NCBI GenBank assembly: GCA_002104935.1
Contig: MCGT01000047.1
Location: forward strand, 1-64,000
Origin: Hesseltinella vesiculosa
Taxonomy: Eukaryota; Mucoromycota; Mucoromycetes; Mucorales; Cunninghamellaceae
Length of the DNA: 64,000 bases
Direction of reading: 5' to 3'
Positions 32,842 to 43,683 of this stretch are shown here, piece by piece; the first letter of the stretch is position 1; each line of letters opens with the position of its first letter. The position numbers and the translations under genes were made by a program. The notes under the pieces are model-generated. The model did not search any database, was not told the origin of the DNA, and saw only the letters and a list, made by a program, of their open reading frames with translations.

Positions 32842-34581
32842 TTAAATAGAAGGATTGCCAGACTTGGCCAGGATGGCGGTGATGGTGCTGGCGTGAGACC
32901 AGGTCAAGTCATAGGCGCCTTGCATGTAGCCATTTTCGCGATTAAACTGAGTTTTTTTTTTTTTTTTTTTTAAAAAAAAGGTCAGGCGTTGCTACTTCTT
33001 CGATATCCACCAAATTCCTCTGCTTTACCTCTTCACTAATCGAGCCATTGCTGTTTTGGTGGTAACGGACAGTGGAAAGGAATTCATCGGCGCGGTTAGC
33101 AATGTTGTTAACAAGGCTGTTATAAGCATCAGTGCCAGCTGTGTAAACAGTGCCAGAAGCAGCCTTGCTGTCGAATTGAGCAAAAAAGGTCTTGCTGATG
33201 TCGGTCACTGTGACACTGCCAGCATCGTTCCATTCTTTGATGGCTCGGTAGTAAAGTTCCGCAAAAGCGTTCGTGCAAATGAACCAAGGGTTGCCTGCAG
33301 ATGTACCAACACCATCATAAACATCGCCAGGGTAACGCCCGATGGCTGTGGCAAGCCAGTTGGGTAGGTTTGAGTTCAACGGGTACTCGCTCTTCATGGC
33401 ATTTTCCAGCACAACTGATGTGGCAAGAATCTAATTTTTTTTAAAAAAAAAAAGTTGAGCAACGTTACGATGGTGGGGCCAAGGTTGTTTTTGCCTTATC
33501 TGAACCAGGGGTGTAAAATCCATCACCAAGACCACCGATGTTTGCCCCGAGCAGCACAGCCGCGTCCAAACCGTTGGATTTGGCAGAGGTGCCCAACGTC
33601 ACAATCACATAATTGCCGGTCCAGAACGTGTTGATTAGACTTTCAATGTTGGACACGACCGACTTATAATTGGAGGCCTCGGAAGAATCACCGTTGTTTG
33701 TAGCATACGTGACACCGTCCAGCAAAGCACGGCGCATCATCTACGTGAGTACCATTTTTAAAATTCAGCTACGTTTTTTTTTTTTTTTTTTTTACCATGA
33801 GTGAGAAAAAGTGCTGGCCTTGGTTTTCTTCCCAAAGATCAAAGCAGGAGCTTTGCCAGTTGGATACGACATAATTCAAATCATTGTACACGTCTGTCAA
33901 GGGGAAAAAAAAAGATGAGTCACGCTTTCTTTTTGTGGTAGCCAAGGAGAACAGGCGTACAAGACTTGGAATTGCTGTTGCCATTGAGTTTGTCATAAAG
34001 AATCAGAGTGGAAGCACGCTCGGCAGGGCCATCATTCTAGAAATGGGTCAGCAGCTGCGCAGTATTTTTTTTTTTTTTTTTTTGAAGTGGTACCTGTGGT
34101 CTGCCCCAAGGACCAGTGAAGACGGATCCATCGGCGTTGAATTTAGGTTCGCCGAGGTTGGCAGTTTGGCTAGACTTTACAAATTGAATGTACGAGGCCA
34201 AATCAGACTGAATGGTGGAGTCAGATTTTCCATTTTGCAGCTCATTGACCAACACACGGAAGCTTTTGGATGGAAGAAAGAAAAGGAGGATACCGCATGA
34301 GAAAATCAGCCCAGTCAATTCCTTCATTCTATGAGAGAATACCTCAGAGCGCTGTCTCGGGTCCAATCAAAATAGTAATTTGGACTGGCAGTGCAGAGCG
34401 ATGCGGCCAGGAATCCTGGGGCTGATCCAGGAGGGTTAATGTTGTTCTTCATTTCATTGAGACTGATGGTGTGTTGGGACGAGCCCCAAGATGTGATAGT
34501 GGCGTTGCCGCTAGGGAAACTGCCGGCTAGAACCGTGGTCAAGCAAAGGGAGGCAACCGCCGTCAAGGTAATGAATTTCAT
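32842..34581 (-). CDS. Glucoamylase (GH15, glucan 1,4-alpha-glucosidase), secreted, seven exons, 444 aa
   Basis: Exons 34581-34343, 34262-34094, 34036-33961, 33893-33796, 33740-33495, 33430-33029 and 32946-32842 total 445 codons in phase. The enzyme releases glucose from non-reducing ends of starch. Residues 1-19 are a signal peptide ([19 protein letters not shown]). GH15 landmarks are [27 protein letters not shown], the catalytic acid in [12 protein letters not shown] (Glu of EEN) and the catalytic base in SISEEFNRENG. These are followed by [11 protein letters not shown]. There is no starch-binding domain at either end, unlike the classic Rhizopus AmyA, which carries one at the N-terminus. 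Intron 33494-33431 needs a GC donor. The third-intron donor (GTACGC) is weak, so that junction is the least certain. It is flanked on its 3' side by dispersed-repeat copies. Confidence 0.9.
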
Positions 34582-35584
34582 GATTACAAATGAACAAAGT
34601 GGGGGAAATGAGCATGATAGCGGACTGCCCCAATATTTATAGAAAACTGGCAGCAGCCTAGTCTAAATGCGCAAGTTACACGACGTGTTTTTTTTTTTTT
34701 TTTTTTTTTTGCAAAAAAGAAAATGAATTTTCTTCCCGCCCCATTCAAATTTGGGAAAAAATGGAACATGCTCATCAGAATTACTCCATTTTCATTGTCA
34801 AAAAGATGGAGCAATTTTACCACAGAGTTCACAAGAACATGGTATATTGCACTTTTACCACACGGTAAACCAATATCGGGCTAGGCGCTTGTCACGGCGA
34901 CTTGCCACAGGTGCCAATGGACTCGAACATGTCAAGAGGCGGAACAACGATCCTGAAGTTGGAGGAAGCCCGGTGACGAATATGGACGTTTTTGCCAGAT
35001 TCACAGAAGTTAGGGCACGCGGCCCTGCTATTGCTTTAAATTGAGTGTGACACAAATTTATGCATCATTGATCTCATTCTCTCGGGATTCATGCCAGGGG
35101 AAAAATGATCAAGTGCTCCTTTTGCCTGCTGCTGAAGATGCTGGAGTTACTCGCTGGGAAAGAAGATCTCCGTCTACGGCGACGACAACATTACTTACTG
35201 AGCATAGTTTTTTATGTTTTTATTATTATTATTAATATTCCTTTTTTTTTTTTCAATGATGCCCAACATGGTATAGGTTCCAATGGCGGCCGGGAAAGAA
35301 TGTGCAAATGGGATGCTGGGTGCATGCGGTAAAATCGGGAGCAGTCATTGAGAACTTTAAAATTGAAGCTTTGTCATGAAAACACTAGTGCTATCCACAC
35401 CTTTAGGTTAGGTGCATTTTCATTGTGTATACAGTAGCAACCAGATCGGTGACACAAGCAAGCAATGAAATGAACAATGGCTGATATCCTAAAGTTAAAT
35501 CGATGACGCTTTTTTTTTTTTTTTTTTTTAATTCTGCGTGTGGGGGTCCGGATCAACTCAGATTTGCATGGGAAGGGGAATGGA
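34582..35584. other. No gene seen; glucoamylase upstream region and intergenic DNA
   Basis: Contains long T runs at about 34687-34710 and 35510-35528 and a possible TATA-like CAATATTTATAGAA at about 34630, about 50 bp upstream of the glucoamylase ATG. The short frames on + (34751-35044, 35041-35235) have no recognisable content. Confidence 0.4.
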
Positions 35585-38500
35585 CTAAAAGGAGAGAGAG
35601 CTGGCCAACACTTGGAACCATTCAACGCCGCCCTTGCTACCCACGAAAGAGACACTTGTTGCAATAAAGTCGCTAGTACGTTCGAAATCAGCTTGCAAAA
35701 GAGCTATTGACTGGGCCATCGAGTCTGCAGCCAAAGTATCCTTGATCACAAGCAATTCTGCCAGCTGTTCAGCCAAGTCTAGGATATGTAAGATGGCTTT
35801 CCTGACAGATGTATACTATAGAGGAGAGGTGAGTCTCGCGGTTGTCTTTTGGCTTGTCGTCGGGTACCTTGTCGTTCAGCAAGCACTTGTCCAAAAGTCG
35901 AGCAAGGTATTGCTTGTGTGATCGCACCAGTTCATCAATTCCCGTCACGTTAGCCAAATGATGTTGAAGTTCTCTTGTTTCTGAGTCAAGGATAGTGATA
36001 AGGATATATCTCCATAGGGCATTGATATACCAAAGAAGTCGCATTCGCATTGTATATAATGGGGCACTTGGCACTGAGTCTGAGTGAGAGGTCGGTCGGC
36101 TGAGTTTAGCTTTCTTTTCCAACGTGTACTTTGCTCGTTTCAACCGTAGGACCAGCTGCAACACTTGCTTATATGACGTCACGTCTTCTTTTTGAAGAAA
36201 GTAATGCATTGGCGAAGGCACCTAAACAAGAGGTACAATGAAAAATGTCAGGTTGGTATTTCTCTTGTATCCTTTCAAGAAATTACCTGGTAGTTGATCT
36301 GCAGCTGTTCAAGATAAGTGGCAGTCGATGGGGCTTTGTAGTGAGAGGGGATGTTGATTCTGTGAGTCGAGTTCATCTGCAGGGTGAACTGATTCATATG
36401 GGATCGGCAAAAAGTCGGGGTGCATTGCAGGTAGGCATCAGTGAAGGTCTGGTTAAGGAAGCTGGTATCGTACCACCGGCTGAGCTGGGTATCCATGTTG
36501 TAAAAGAGACGGTCGGTAAAGGTGTGCATAAAGTCAGTGTGGAGCATCAGGTACACTGTGCCAAGGGTATGAATGTGCTGTATAAAGCTTTGGGTGGGGT
36601 AGGAAGGTAACGGGCAGGCGGAGGGTGTTCTCTGGAGCACAAGCGAAAGTAGGACGTGAGATGCACGCTGGTGGTGATCGTGAATATACATGTCTAAGCA
36701 GTCAGCAAGGTCAACATCCATCAAGACTCGGCAGGGACTCGAGATAGGAGACAAAGGTGTCGATGGTCGTGTCGCATTGGCGGAGTGCAGCGTTTTTTCT
36801 GTGCGCAAGAGGTCCAGAAGCAGGTTGCTGTCGTCGTCGTGCTGTTTCATGGATGGCGCCATGTTGCCCGGTCTATCACTTGCAAAGAAAGTCGGCGAGT
36901 TTGACGGAAAGGTTTGCTCGACAAGGGTCATCAGTGTGTTGCCTGGACTGAGAATCGGTTCCTGTAAAAAGAAGTAGGTGTGAAATCCGTGTGCCGTGGG
37001 AGTTGTTTCTCACCTGCTGTAGCTTGAAGCCTAGCTTGACAGATTTGCCCACATACAAAACACGTTCAACAAACTCAGAGGCAAAGAGAGGGCATGATTT
37101 CACGCCAAGGTCCAACCCCTGGATGCTGTACCCTTGATGCCAATATAATTCATCAGCCTCAGAGGTCATTGTGTTCCTACACATTGAACCAGAAGACATC
37201 ATGTCAGCCTCCTCACACATCTTATGTAATGCCGTCATCGTACCTGGTGATAAAGAATTCTTGGGCGTAGTCATCTTGGAGAGAGCCATAAAATACCCAG
37301 AGATCTACCATGCGGGCAAGAGGAACCAGCGTTTGCTTGAAGACATCCAGCATCATGTTTGCAATCGTATCTGTGCCAGTCTGGTTGGCATCCATGGCTT
37401 GCTTAAAGAGAGTGCCAAGTAAAAAGGGAGTCATGGTGCGGGCATTTGTATCCAACGCATTGCCAGATACTAAGAAAAGTAGGGGTATTCGTAAGAAAAA
37501 AAAAATGTGGACGACAAAACAAAAATACCTAGCCGGGAACATTGCATCAAGGTTGTGTACAAGGCTTGGAAATAGGTCAGTGGGTGCGCAAGAGACTCTT
37601 TCAGCCTGAGCAGCGAAATGGTTTCAGCTTGCAAAATGAGGATGTCAGTTTTCATTTCAAGGAGCATCTTTCTGTCATCTCTTTCTACTCTACCTGATGG
37701 AGTCAAGCATCTGGTTTCCAAATCTGCAAGATAGGCATCAAAGACCTGTAGATGATGGGCCACGGCAACCAAAAAAGCTTGAAAGGTTTGGCCATTCCGG
37801 CGAATAAACATAGACCGGCTGCTATGGCGCCGAAGCTTGTAAATCATGGAGCCTTGATCAGCAAATGAGAGCATCAGGCGACGAAGGGCAGCGTCACTCA
37901 AGTGACGGATAGCATACTGTGGTACGTACTACATCATGGTCGCGTGAATCAAATGGTTGTCATTTGCAAGGATGTTTCTTACCTGGAACTTGACGTCAGA
38001 CAAGTGCTTTGCCTGGATTTTTTTGAACAGCACCGTGTCGCATCCTCGGAACATGTTCAAGACTTCGCGCAAAACATCGGCTTCATTGATGTATTTCTTT
38101 GGCATTCCTGTGATGTATCCCATTTGATGGAGCCCAGTGTCTGAAGATGTGTATGTAAAAAGGTGAGACAAGAGCACGTGCTCTTGCGCGTAAAAAAGAG
38201 TCCCTTACGAAGCTGGTTGTGATCTTGAAGTAGCGTGTCTCCATGTCTCGATTCTAAAAAGCGTGTTGAAAGGAGGATGAGCAAGGTGTTTTTGATCATG
38301 TCCTGTGACCTTTACCTTTTGCAGGAGGTTGGTCGTCCGCATTTTCTACATGCCAGTACTGCTGTCGCTTCAGCTGGTGAGTCGGTTGGCTTTGTGAAGG
38401 TTCGATAGAATAGGATTGAAGTTTCGTCAAGTAGTAGCCTTCGACGTCAAAGGCGGTAGCTACATGTGCGCGGGCCTATCATGCAAGAAAAAGAGTGAGT

Positions 38501-39537
38501 ATCTCGATCGAGTTCTTTCCTAGGTGAGACATACTTCTTGGTGCCCTTTTTCAGTTCCATATGCGAGATCATCGGAATCCATGCTCATGTCAGAAGACAT
38601 GTCGTCCTCCACTTGTTGCCAATGGTCGCCTTGGAAAGGTTCTTGCTGAACAATGTCCTGCCAAGAGACGGCGCTCGTATGGCCCTGTTGACGATAGTCA
38701 CGGTATGTATAAGGCTGACTAAGCGGTGCTGCAGACAAGGAGAGCAGGAGGGCAAGCATGTCGTAGGCGTGTATGCGTTGCTGTCATATTGAAAAAACAA
38801 AGGTGAGATATTCCATGTGACCAAGTCACGTAATGAAGCATTACCGGTGCCAGGGTGCCACGTTGAGCAATGTAATTCTGTTTCAACTGTAAAAGTGCTT
38901 CAGCTCGTTGGCCGTGTCCCTTGATTGTGAACTTTTCAGCCAAACTACGAGATAGGTCAATGAAGATGGGCATGGGTCATCAAAGGTTGTGGATAAGGGG
39001 CATCCAATGATCTTACCTTGAATATCGTTCATCAATGCTGTGTTCTTCTGTGCTGGTGACTTTCTGCTGTGCCAAGAGTGCCTTGATCTGTTTCAAACGG
39101 GAAGATGCAGCCTATTTTTCAGATACATTGCCATCCCATAAAAGATCAATTTCTACCTCCCCCCCTTTTTTTGTGGTGCTAACCTTGTTATCACTGGTTA
39201 TATGGGATATGAGCTGTATAAGCAACTCGTCTACTGTAATCCCCATCAATAAGCAGAAAAAGGATTAAAATATGAAAAAGAAAGGAAAAAAAAACTGGCG
39301 ACTCGCAGTGGAATGCGTTCTTGCCTTGTCGCACAAAAATCCGCGAATGGGTGTTCAAAGGTTCATCATTGGTGATGATCACTGAGGAGACAAGCCCTTT
39401 TACGCACGGTCATCGCTGATCTAGTGTTCTTTCTTGCCTACAAGAGATTCAAGTGGTTCACTGCCAGGAGAGAATGCTAGGCCCCGTCCACCTGCTTTGC
39501 TGGCACGCAGCGCGTTTTTCTTATAGGTATTTGACAT
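35585..39537 (-). CDS. Gamma-tubulin complex component (Spc97/Spc98 family, GCP5/GCP6-like), many exons
   Basis: The gene starts at 39537 (MSNTYKKNALRASKAGGRG) and ends with a TAG at 35587-35585. Clear exon content includes VDELLIQLISHIT, then a helical N-terminal GRIP1-like region, the block YWHQGYSIQGLD and SEFVERVLYVGKSVKLGFKL (the conserved GKS position of GCPs). The GRIP2-like part follows with HFLQKEDVTSYKQVLQLVLRLKRAKYTLEKKA-type sequence and RMRLLWYINALWRYI, VTGIDELVRSHKQYLARLL. The last exon ends WFQVLASSLSF. GCP proteins hold gamma-tubulin in the microtubule-nucleating ring at spindle pole bodies. I estimate about 1,000 residues; internal exon edges were not all resolved. The first two introns (39437-39382 and 39324-39234) fit only with GC donors (AG|GCAAGA). 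Which GCP it is remains open. Confidence 0.72.
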
Positions 39538-40031
39538 TGTGGCACAGCTGATTCGGCCTGGGCTTAAGCTTTGCTGGAAGAACGGACATGGATGGCCATG
39601 GTAAAGTACACAGCCATTTCGTGAGTCATATTGTCATGGTAGGATGGGCCATTCCATTGAGTCTAGCTAGTCAGAGCTGACAGCAGCGAGAGCTAGACTC
39701 AGGGCCAGTGGCGACATGGACCGTGCCTGCTGTCGTCCTGTTTCATGAGTGATTAGACGGCGCATTGAACAATCCTTGCTTGGAATGGTATTGATCGTAT
39801 TGCAGCTGTGAAGAGCCTAGATGACATGCGTCAAGGCGGAGGGAAGGACTGGTTGAGGAAAAAAAAAAGTTTAATGTATGTCAGAATGAATCTCGGTGGT
39901 ATGCAAAAAAAGAAGCGGCAGGACAAGAGGAAACGAATGCCATGACGAAGGAGTAAAAGAATGTAATCATACAAAAGGCTAGGCTGGGTTGGAGAGGGTC
40001 TAGTTGAGAAGGGAGGTGGGCAGGGGCATGT
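39538..40031. other. No gene seen between the GCP gene and uL30m
   Basis: About 490 bp that would hold the promoter of the GCP gene (-) and the 3' UTR of uL30m (-). Only shadow frames are present. Confidence 0.4.
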
Positions 40032-40325
40032 TTAGATTTTTTTGCCGATGACTTGATAGCCTCGATCAGGTTTGTTGGCTTGCAATTGCTCTTTGGTGGG
40101 AATGCTATCGACGTTTTCAACTTGCAGCAGTTCCTTCAACTTCAGAATGGTACCGGCCGTGCTAGCATTGGCAGGTTGGTAGGAGGTTTGGTGGAGCTTG
40201 AACAAGCCCAAGGTTTGGGCAGAGGCACGATGGTCCTTGGACAAACCGATTGGAGAGCGTCGTAATGTGATCTTGTAATATTTGGAGGCAGATGATGTGG
40301 CCGAGAAAAAGCGTTGTTGTAACAT
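40032..40325 (-). CDS. Mitochondrial ribosomal protein uL30m, 97 aa
   Basis: A single-exon gene. The N-terminus MLQQRFFSATSSASKYYKIT is a mitochondrial presequence that leads directly into the L30 fold. ITLRRSPIGLSKDHRASAQT is the diagnostic uL30 start (short strand, then GLSKDHRAT-like loop). LGLFKLHQTSYQ and TILKLKELLQVENV follow. The size fits organellar L30 (yeast Mrpl33-type). It is a component of the mitochondrial large ribosomal subunit. It lies just downstream of EBP2 on the same strand, and the gene for another mitoribosomal protein, bL27m, is 1.5 kb away. Confidence 0.85.
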   Translation of the reverse strand: MLQQRFFSATSSASKYYKITLRRSPIGLSKDHRASAQTLGLFKLHQTSYQPANASTAGTILKLKELLQVENVDSIPTKEQLQANKPDRGYQVIGKKI

Positions 40326-40619
40326 AATAATCGATGGAAAGCGTTAAGAAAGAAAGAACCAGCGTGGTTTCTTTTTATTATTATTATTTTTTTTTGTTTT
40401 TGAAAAACGCCGGGCGCTTGTGGCTTGAAAGCGCTAGCGGGCTGCGGAGAGCCGAGGGGCGATTTTTTTTTGAAAGTTGGAGGTGGTTTATTGTATGCAT
40501 GCATGAACAGGGATTGGGAGTGGGAATGAACAAATACATTTTTGTAAGAATAGTAGAGAATGACAAAAGTAGGGATAAGAGAAAGAGAGAGAGAGTGTGT
40601 GTGTGAAAAACGAAAAAGA

Positions 40620-41681
40620 CTATTTTCGACCGCGTCCCTTTTTCTTGTTCCAACCGCCAACGTCAGCGGTGGATTCGGCCGTGTTGGATTTGTGGTGCTT
40701 GCCACGCTTGCCACCAAAGCCATATTTGGCATCCTTGATCTGTCGTTTGGTGGGTTTGCCAGGCTGTGTCTTTGCTCGCTTCTTTGCTGAAGAGGCGTCT
40801 TCCAAGGCCACGTCGAAATCAGTGTCGGTTGTCAGCGTATCGCCAGCATCCTTGCGCTCTATAGAACGGATGAGTGAGTGCTGTGCCTATTAGCTAACTC
40901 GTTGCTTACTTCGCTTGAGTAATTTGATCTTGTCCAGCATTTGCGTCTTTTGTTTTTGGCGTTCTAATTGCTTTTCGACCTGCACCTTTTTACCAAACTT
41001 CTTCAATTGGCGTTGACGTCTGGCTTCTTCCGAAGCCTTTTGCTTGGCTGATTCATCCAGCAAGCGTTGTCGCACCTAGGGGGGGAAAACGAGGTTGGTG
41101 ATGATAGTTGTCGGTCTGGTCCTTACCTTGGCCATATGTTCGTCGCTCTTAATCATTTCGGCAAAGTAGTCGTCAGGGCGGGAGAAGGGAATATTGAGCT
41201 TTTTGAACTTGTCACGCGCAAGGCGAGCAGCTTCCAGGGCTTGTTGGTAAAAAGCCAATTCACGGGCCATGTCGAGTTCTTCACCTTCCTTTTCGGCATC
41301 GATCTCGATGGGTTTGCTGGAGGTGATATCCATGGTCTCGATCCAAGGCAGATCTAATTTGATACGATCGAGTAATCGCAACATACCATCCTATCCATTA
41401 TGCACAAGGGGTCAGTCATTTTGCTGTTGCGTAAAAAAATTAAATAAATAAATGCATTCAACACTTACTGTGTCGTTTTTGGGTTGGTAAGGCGTTTCTT
41501 CCTCTTCTTGGTCAGAGGCAGAGGCGTCTTCTACTTCTTGATCACTGGCTACAGATTCGTCGTTTTCTTGTTCATCTTGGACGATTTGTTCCTGTTGTTC
41601 CGTTCCTTCAGGCTTTTCTTCTTCTGCAGCCTTACGAGCAGCATGGCGTTTGGCTTTTTTGGACAAGGTGTTTGCGGCCAT
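40620..41681 (-). CDS. EBP2: rRNA-processing protein EBP2, four exons, 293 aa
   Basis: Exons 41681-41469, 41390-41127, 41075-40910 and 40858-40620 total 294 codons in phase. EBP2 is a nucleolar factor needed for 27S pre-rRNA processing and 60S subunit assembly. Residues 1-70 are an acidic, Gln/Glu-rich tail after a basic start (KKAKRHAARKAAEEE). The conserved core has DRIKLDLPWIETMDIT, ELAFYQQALEAARLARDKF, IPFSRPDDYFAEMIKSDEHM and a long basic coiled coil (RRQRQLKKFGKKVQVEKQLE). The C-terminus has the EBP2 signature RQIKDAKYGFGGKRGKHHKS and ends in a Gly/Lys/Arg tail. It is head-to-head with the bL27m gene. Confidence 0.92.
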
Positions 41682-41870
41682 GGCTTGAGAATGACGAGTA
41701 TGGAGAAGAAAGAAAGAAAAAAAAAAAAAAAAAGCTGGCAAGTAAGCCACTCTCCGCTTTCCTTTTTTTTTTTTTTTTTTTTTTTTTTTTGGCAGGCCGT
41801 CACTGCCAGCGTCTGTGTTTTTCTGTTTCTTTTTTTTTCTTCCTCTTGTTTTTATTCCACATTCGCCAAC
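41682..41870. promoter_or_regulatory. Shared promoter region between divergent EBP2 and mitochondrial bL27m genes
   Basis: 189 bp separates the start codons of two ribosome-related genes. It contains an A15 run near the EBP2 side and a T26 run at about 41765-41790, a length that could exclude nucleosomes (inference). Confidence 0.5.
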
Positions 41871-42419
41871 ATGTCCATGCTATGGCAACGATCTGTTTTG
41901 ACGACCATGAAGTCACCTTCATTGCTATCAGTGGCCCGCCCCACCTTGCCTTTGCCTCGTCTAGGTAAGTTCTTTGATCGCTTCCTTTCTTTGGTCACTT
42001 ACATTTTTCTCTGCAGACGCTCAAGTGCGTTGGGCCTCTAAAAAGTCTGGGGGTTCATCTCGTAACGGTCGTGATTCAGCTGGTCGTCGTTTGGGCGTCA
42101 AGAAATTCGGTGGTCAAGAAGTTGTTCCCGGGAATATCATTGTTCGCCAACGAGGCACAAAGTTCCACCCTGGCGATAACGTAAGACCGCCTTTTTTCAA
42201 GCAGCCCCCGACTGATACTTTTTTGATGTGTAGATTGGCATGGGCAAAGACCACACCTTGTACGCCTTGCAACCTGGCTATGTACGATTCTATAAGGATC
42301 CCGAACAGCCAAAACGTCGATTCGTTGGCATTGTTTTTGACCGTGAAGCCACGTTGCCCATCCCTCCCAACCAACCCAAACCTCGTCGATTTGACTTGAT
42401 TGACTTGACTCAACTCTAG
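41871..42419 (+). CDS. Mitochondrial ribosomal protein bL27m, three exons, 147 aa
   Basis: Exons 41871-41964, 42017-42180 and 42234-42419 total 148 codons in phase. Residues 1-35 are a presequence without acids ([17 protein letters not shown]). The bL27 core begins [20 protein letters not shown] and continues [19 protein letters not shown] and [20 protein letters not shown], which are the family signatures. [20 protein letters not shown] and a fungal C-terminal extension follow. The protein reaches the peptidyl transferase centre of the mitochondrial large subunit. Confidence 0.93.
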
Positions 42420-42577
42420 ATACACACCTCTTTTTTTTTTTATTTATTTCTAACTCTTTTTATGTGCATGTAAGCATATGTGCACGTAGCACATGATATC
42501 ATTGTTTGACCCCTTCATCCCTCTTTTTTATATATTTTTGCACACCTCGCCCGCCAACCCACCCGCTATTCACGATG

Positions 42578-42583
42578 AATAAA
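42578..42583 (+). other. Polyadenylation signal AATAAA of bL27m
   Basis: AATAAA lies 158 bp after the stop codon at 42419. Confidence 0.5.
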
Positions 42584-42599
42584 GTAGATTTTGTAGTAT

Positions 42600-43091
42600 A
42601 CATTTTTTTAATAGAACGTTCCTGACAAAAAGCTAGAAAAATGGTTTAGGTATGTCACGAGATGGTGAGGTCCATAAACGGCGGGTTCCTTTCCGAATCT
42701 TGGTGGTGGTACTGCGAGTGTACACTGAGAGAGGCGACAGTCTTAGGGCAGGTTACATGTCGACTCCGTAAACTTTTACTGTTGTAGGTAGGTAGATCTA
42801 CTGAACGGCTTGGAGTTTGACCACCGATTGGACAATGGTCACCAGGAAGAGGTTCGAAAATGAATCACTGGCTTGCTTTCGAATGACAGAAAAAAGAGCC
42901 CTTTTTGCCATGTGTCAAGCTGGACAGGCTCATCATCTTGGGGAACGATGAAAATGGCTCAGCTTCATTCTTTTTTGGAAATCAAGGAAATCTTTTTTCC
43001 GGTGTAGGCTTCAAATAGCGGTCGGTGCGTCATTTTCCATTTCTCTTCCTTGCTTTCTATATTTTTTTTTTTTGCTGACACCTCACAAACC
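42600..43091. other. No gene seen; upstream region of the PPxY membrane protein
   Basis: No open frame of note. A T12 run sits 20 bp upstream of the ATG at 43092. Confidence 0.4.
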
Positions 43092-43479
43092 ATGTATTTG
43101 GGTTCTCTTAATTTTCTTATTGTTGCCATCATTATTGTACTTATCGCGGTCGTTTTCTTGGTAAGGAAACGTATGCTTCAACGACACAGCCGAGTGCAAG
43201 GTAAGTCGAGCATAAATGCTGCTGTGCAACACTCGCTAACGCTTCGTTATAGACCAAGGGCAGCAAGATACCTATTATCAAGTCGTCGATATGCAACGAG
43301 TTGCTGCCACCAATGCTCCATCAGCAGCCCCTCCTACTTTCCGAGAAACAGACGAAATTCAACTACCTCCCCCTTCCTACCAGGACTACAAAAGAGACCT
43401 GAGGGTGGACGGCCAACCGGCCACCGCCGCTCCCACCTACACCCCCACACAACCTTCGTCCCAACCTTCAGCCGCATAG
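43092..43479 (+). CDS. Small single-pass membrane protein with PPxY motif, two exons, 111 aa
   Basis: Exons 43092-43200 and 43253-43479 total 112 codons in phase. The protein has a short N-terminal end, one strong transmembrane segment (LNFLIVAIIIVLIAVVFLV, residues about 5-24) and a positive stop-transfer RKRMLQRH. A cytosolic tail of about 85 residues follows that is Pro/Ala/Thr/Ser-rich. The tail contains LPPPSYQDYK, a PPxY motif of the kind bound by WW domains of Rsp5/NEDD4 ubiquitin ligases. The plan (one membrane helix plus PY motif tail) resembles yeast Rcr1/Rcr2 and other small Rsp5 adaptors, but overall sequence similarity was not tested. A role in membrane protein sorting is inference. 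Confidence 0.7.
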
Positions 43480-43683
43480 ATGTCATGTTTTCTCCTTGCC
43501 TTGTATTCGTATCTGTACCATTACTGTTTATCCAAATTTGTCTATCTTTCATTTGCATACCCCTTCAACCAAAAATAAAAATAAAAATAAAAAAAAAGTC
43601 TTGGCGGAAAAAAGCCTTGTCATGTGGGCTGTGAAAAAAAAAAAACCAGGTTTTTTTTATTTTTGTCAACCACTCTACTGTAA

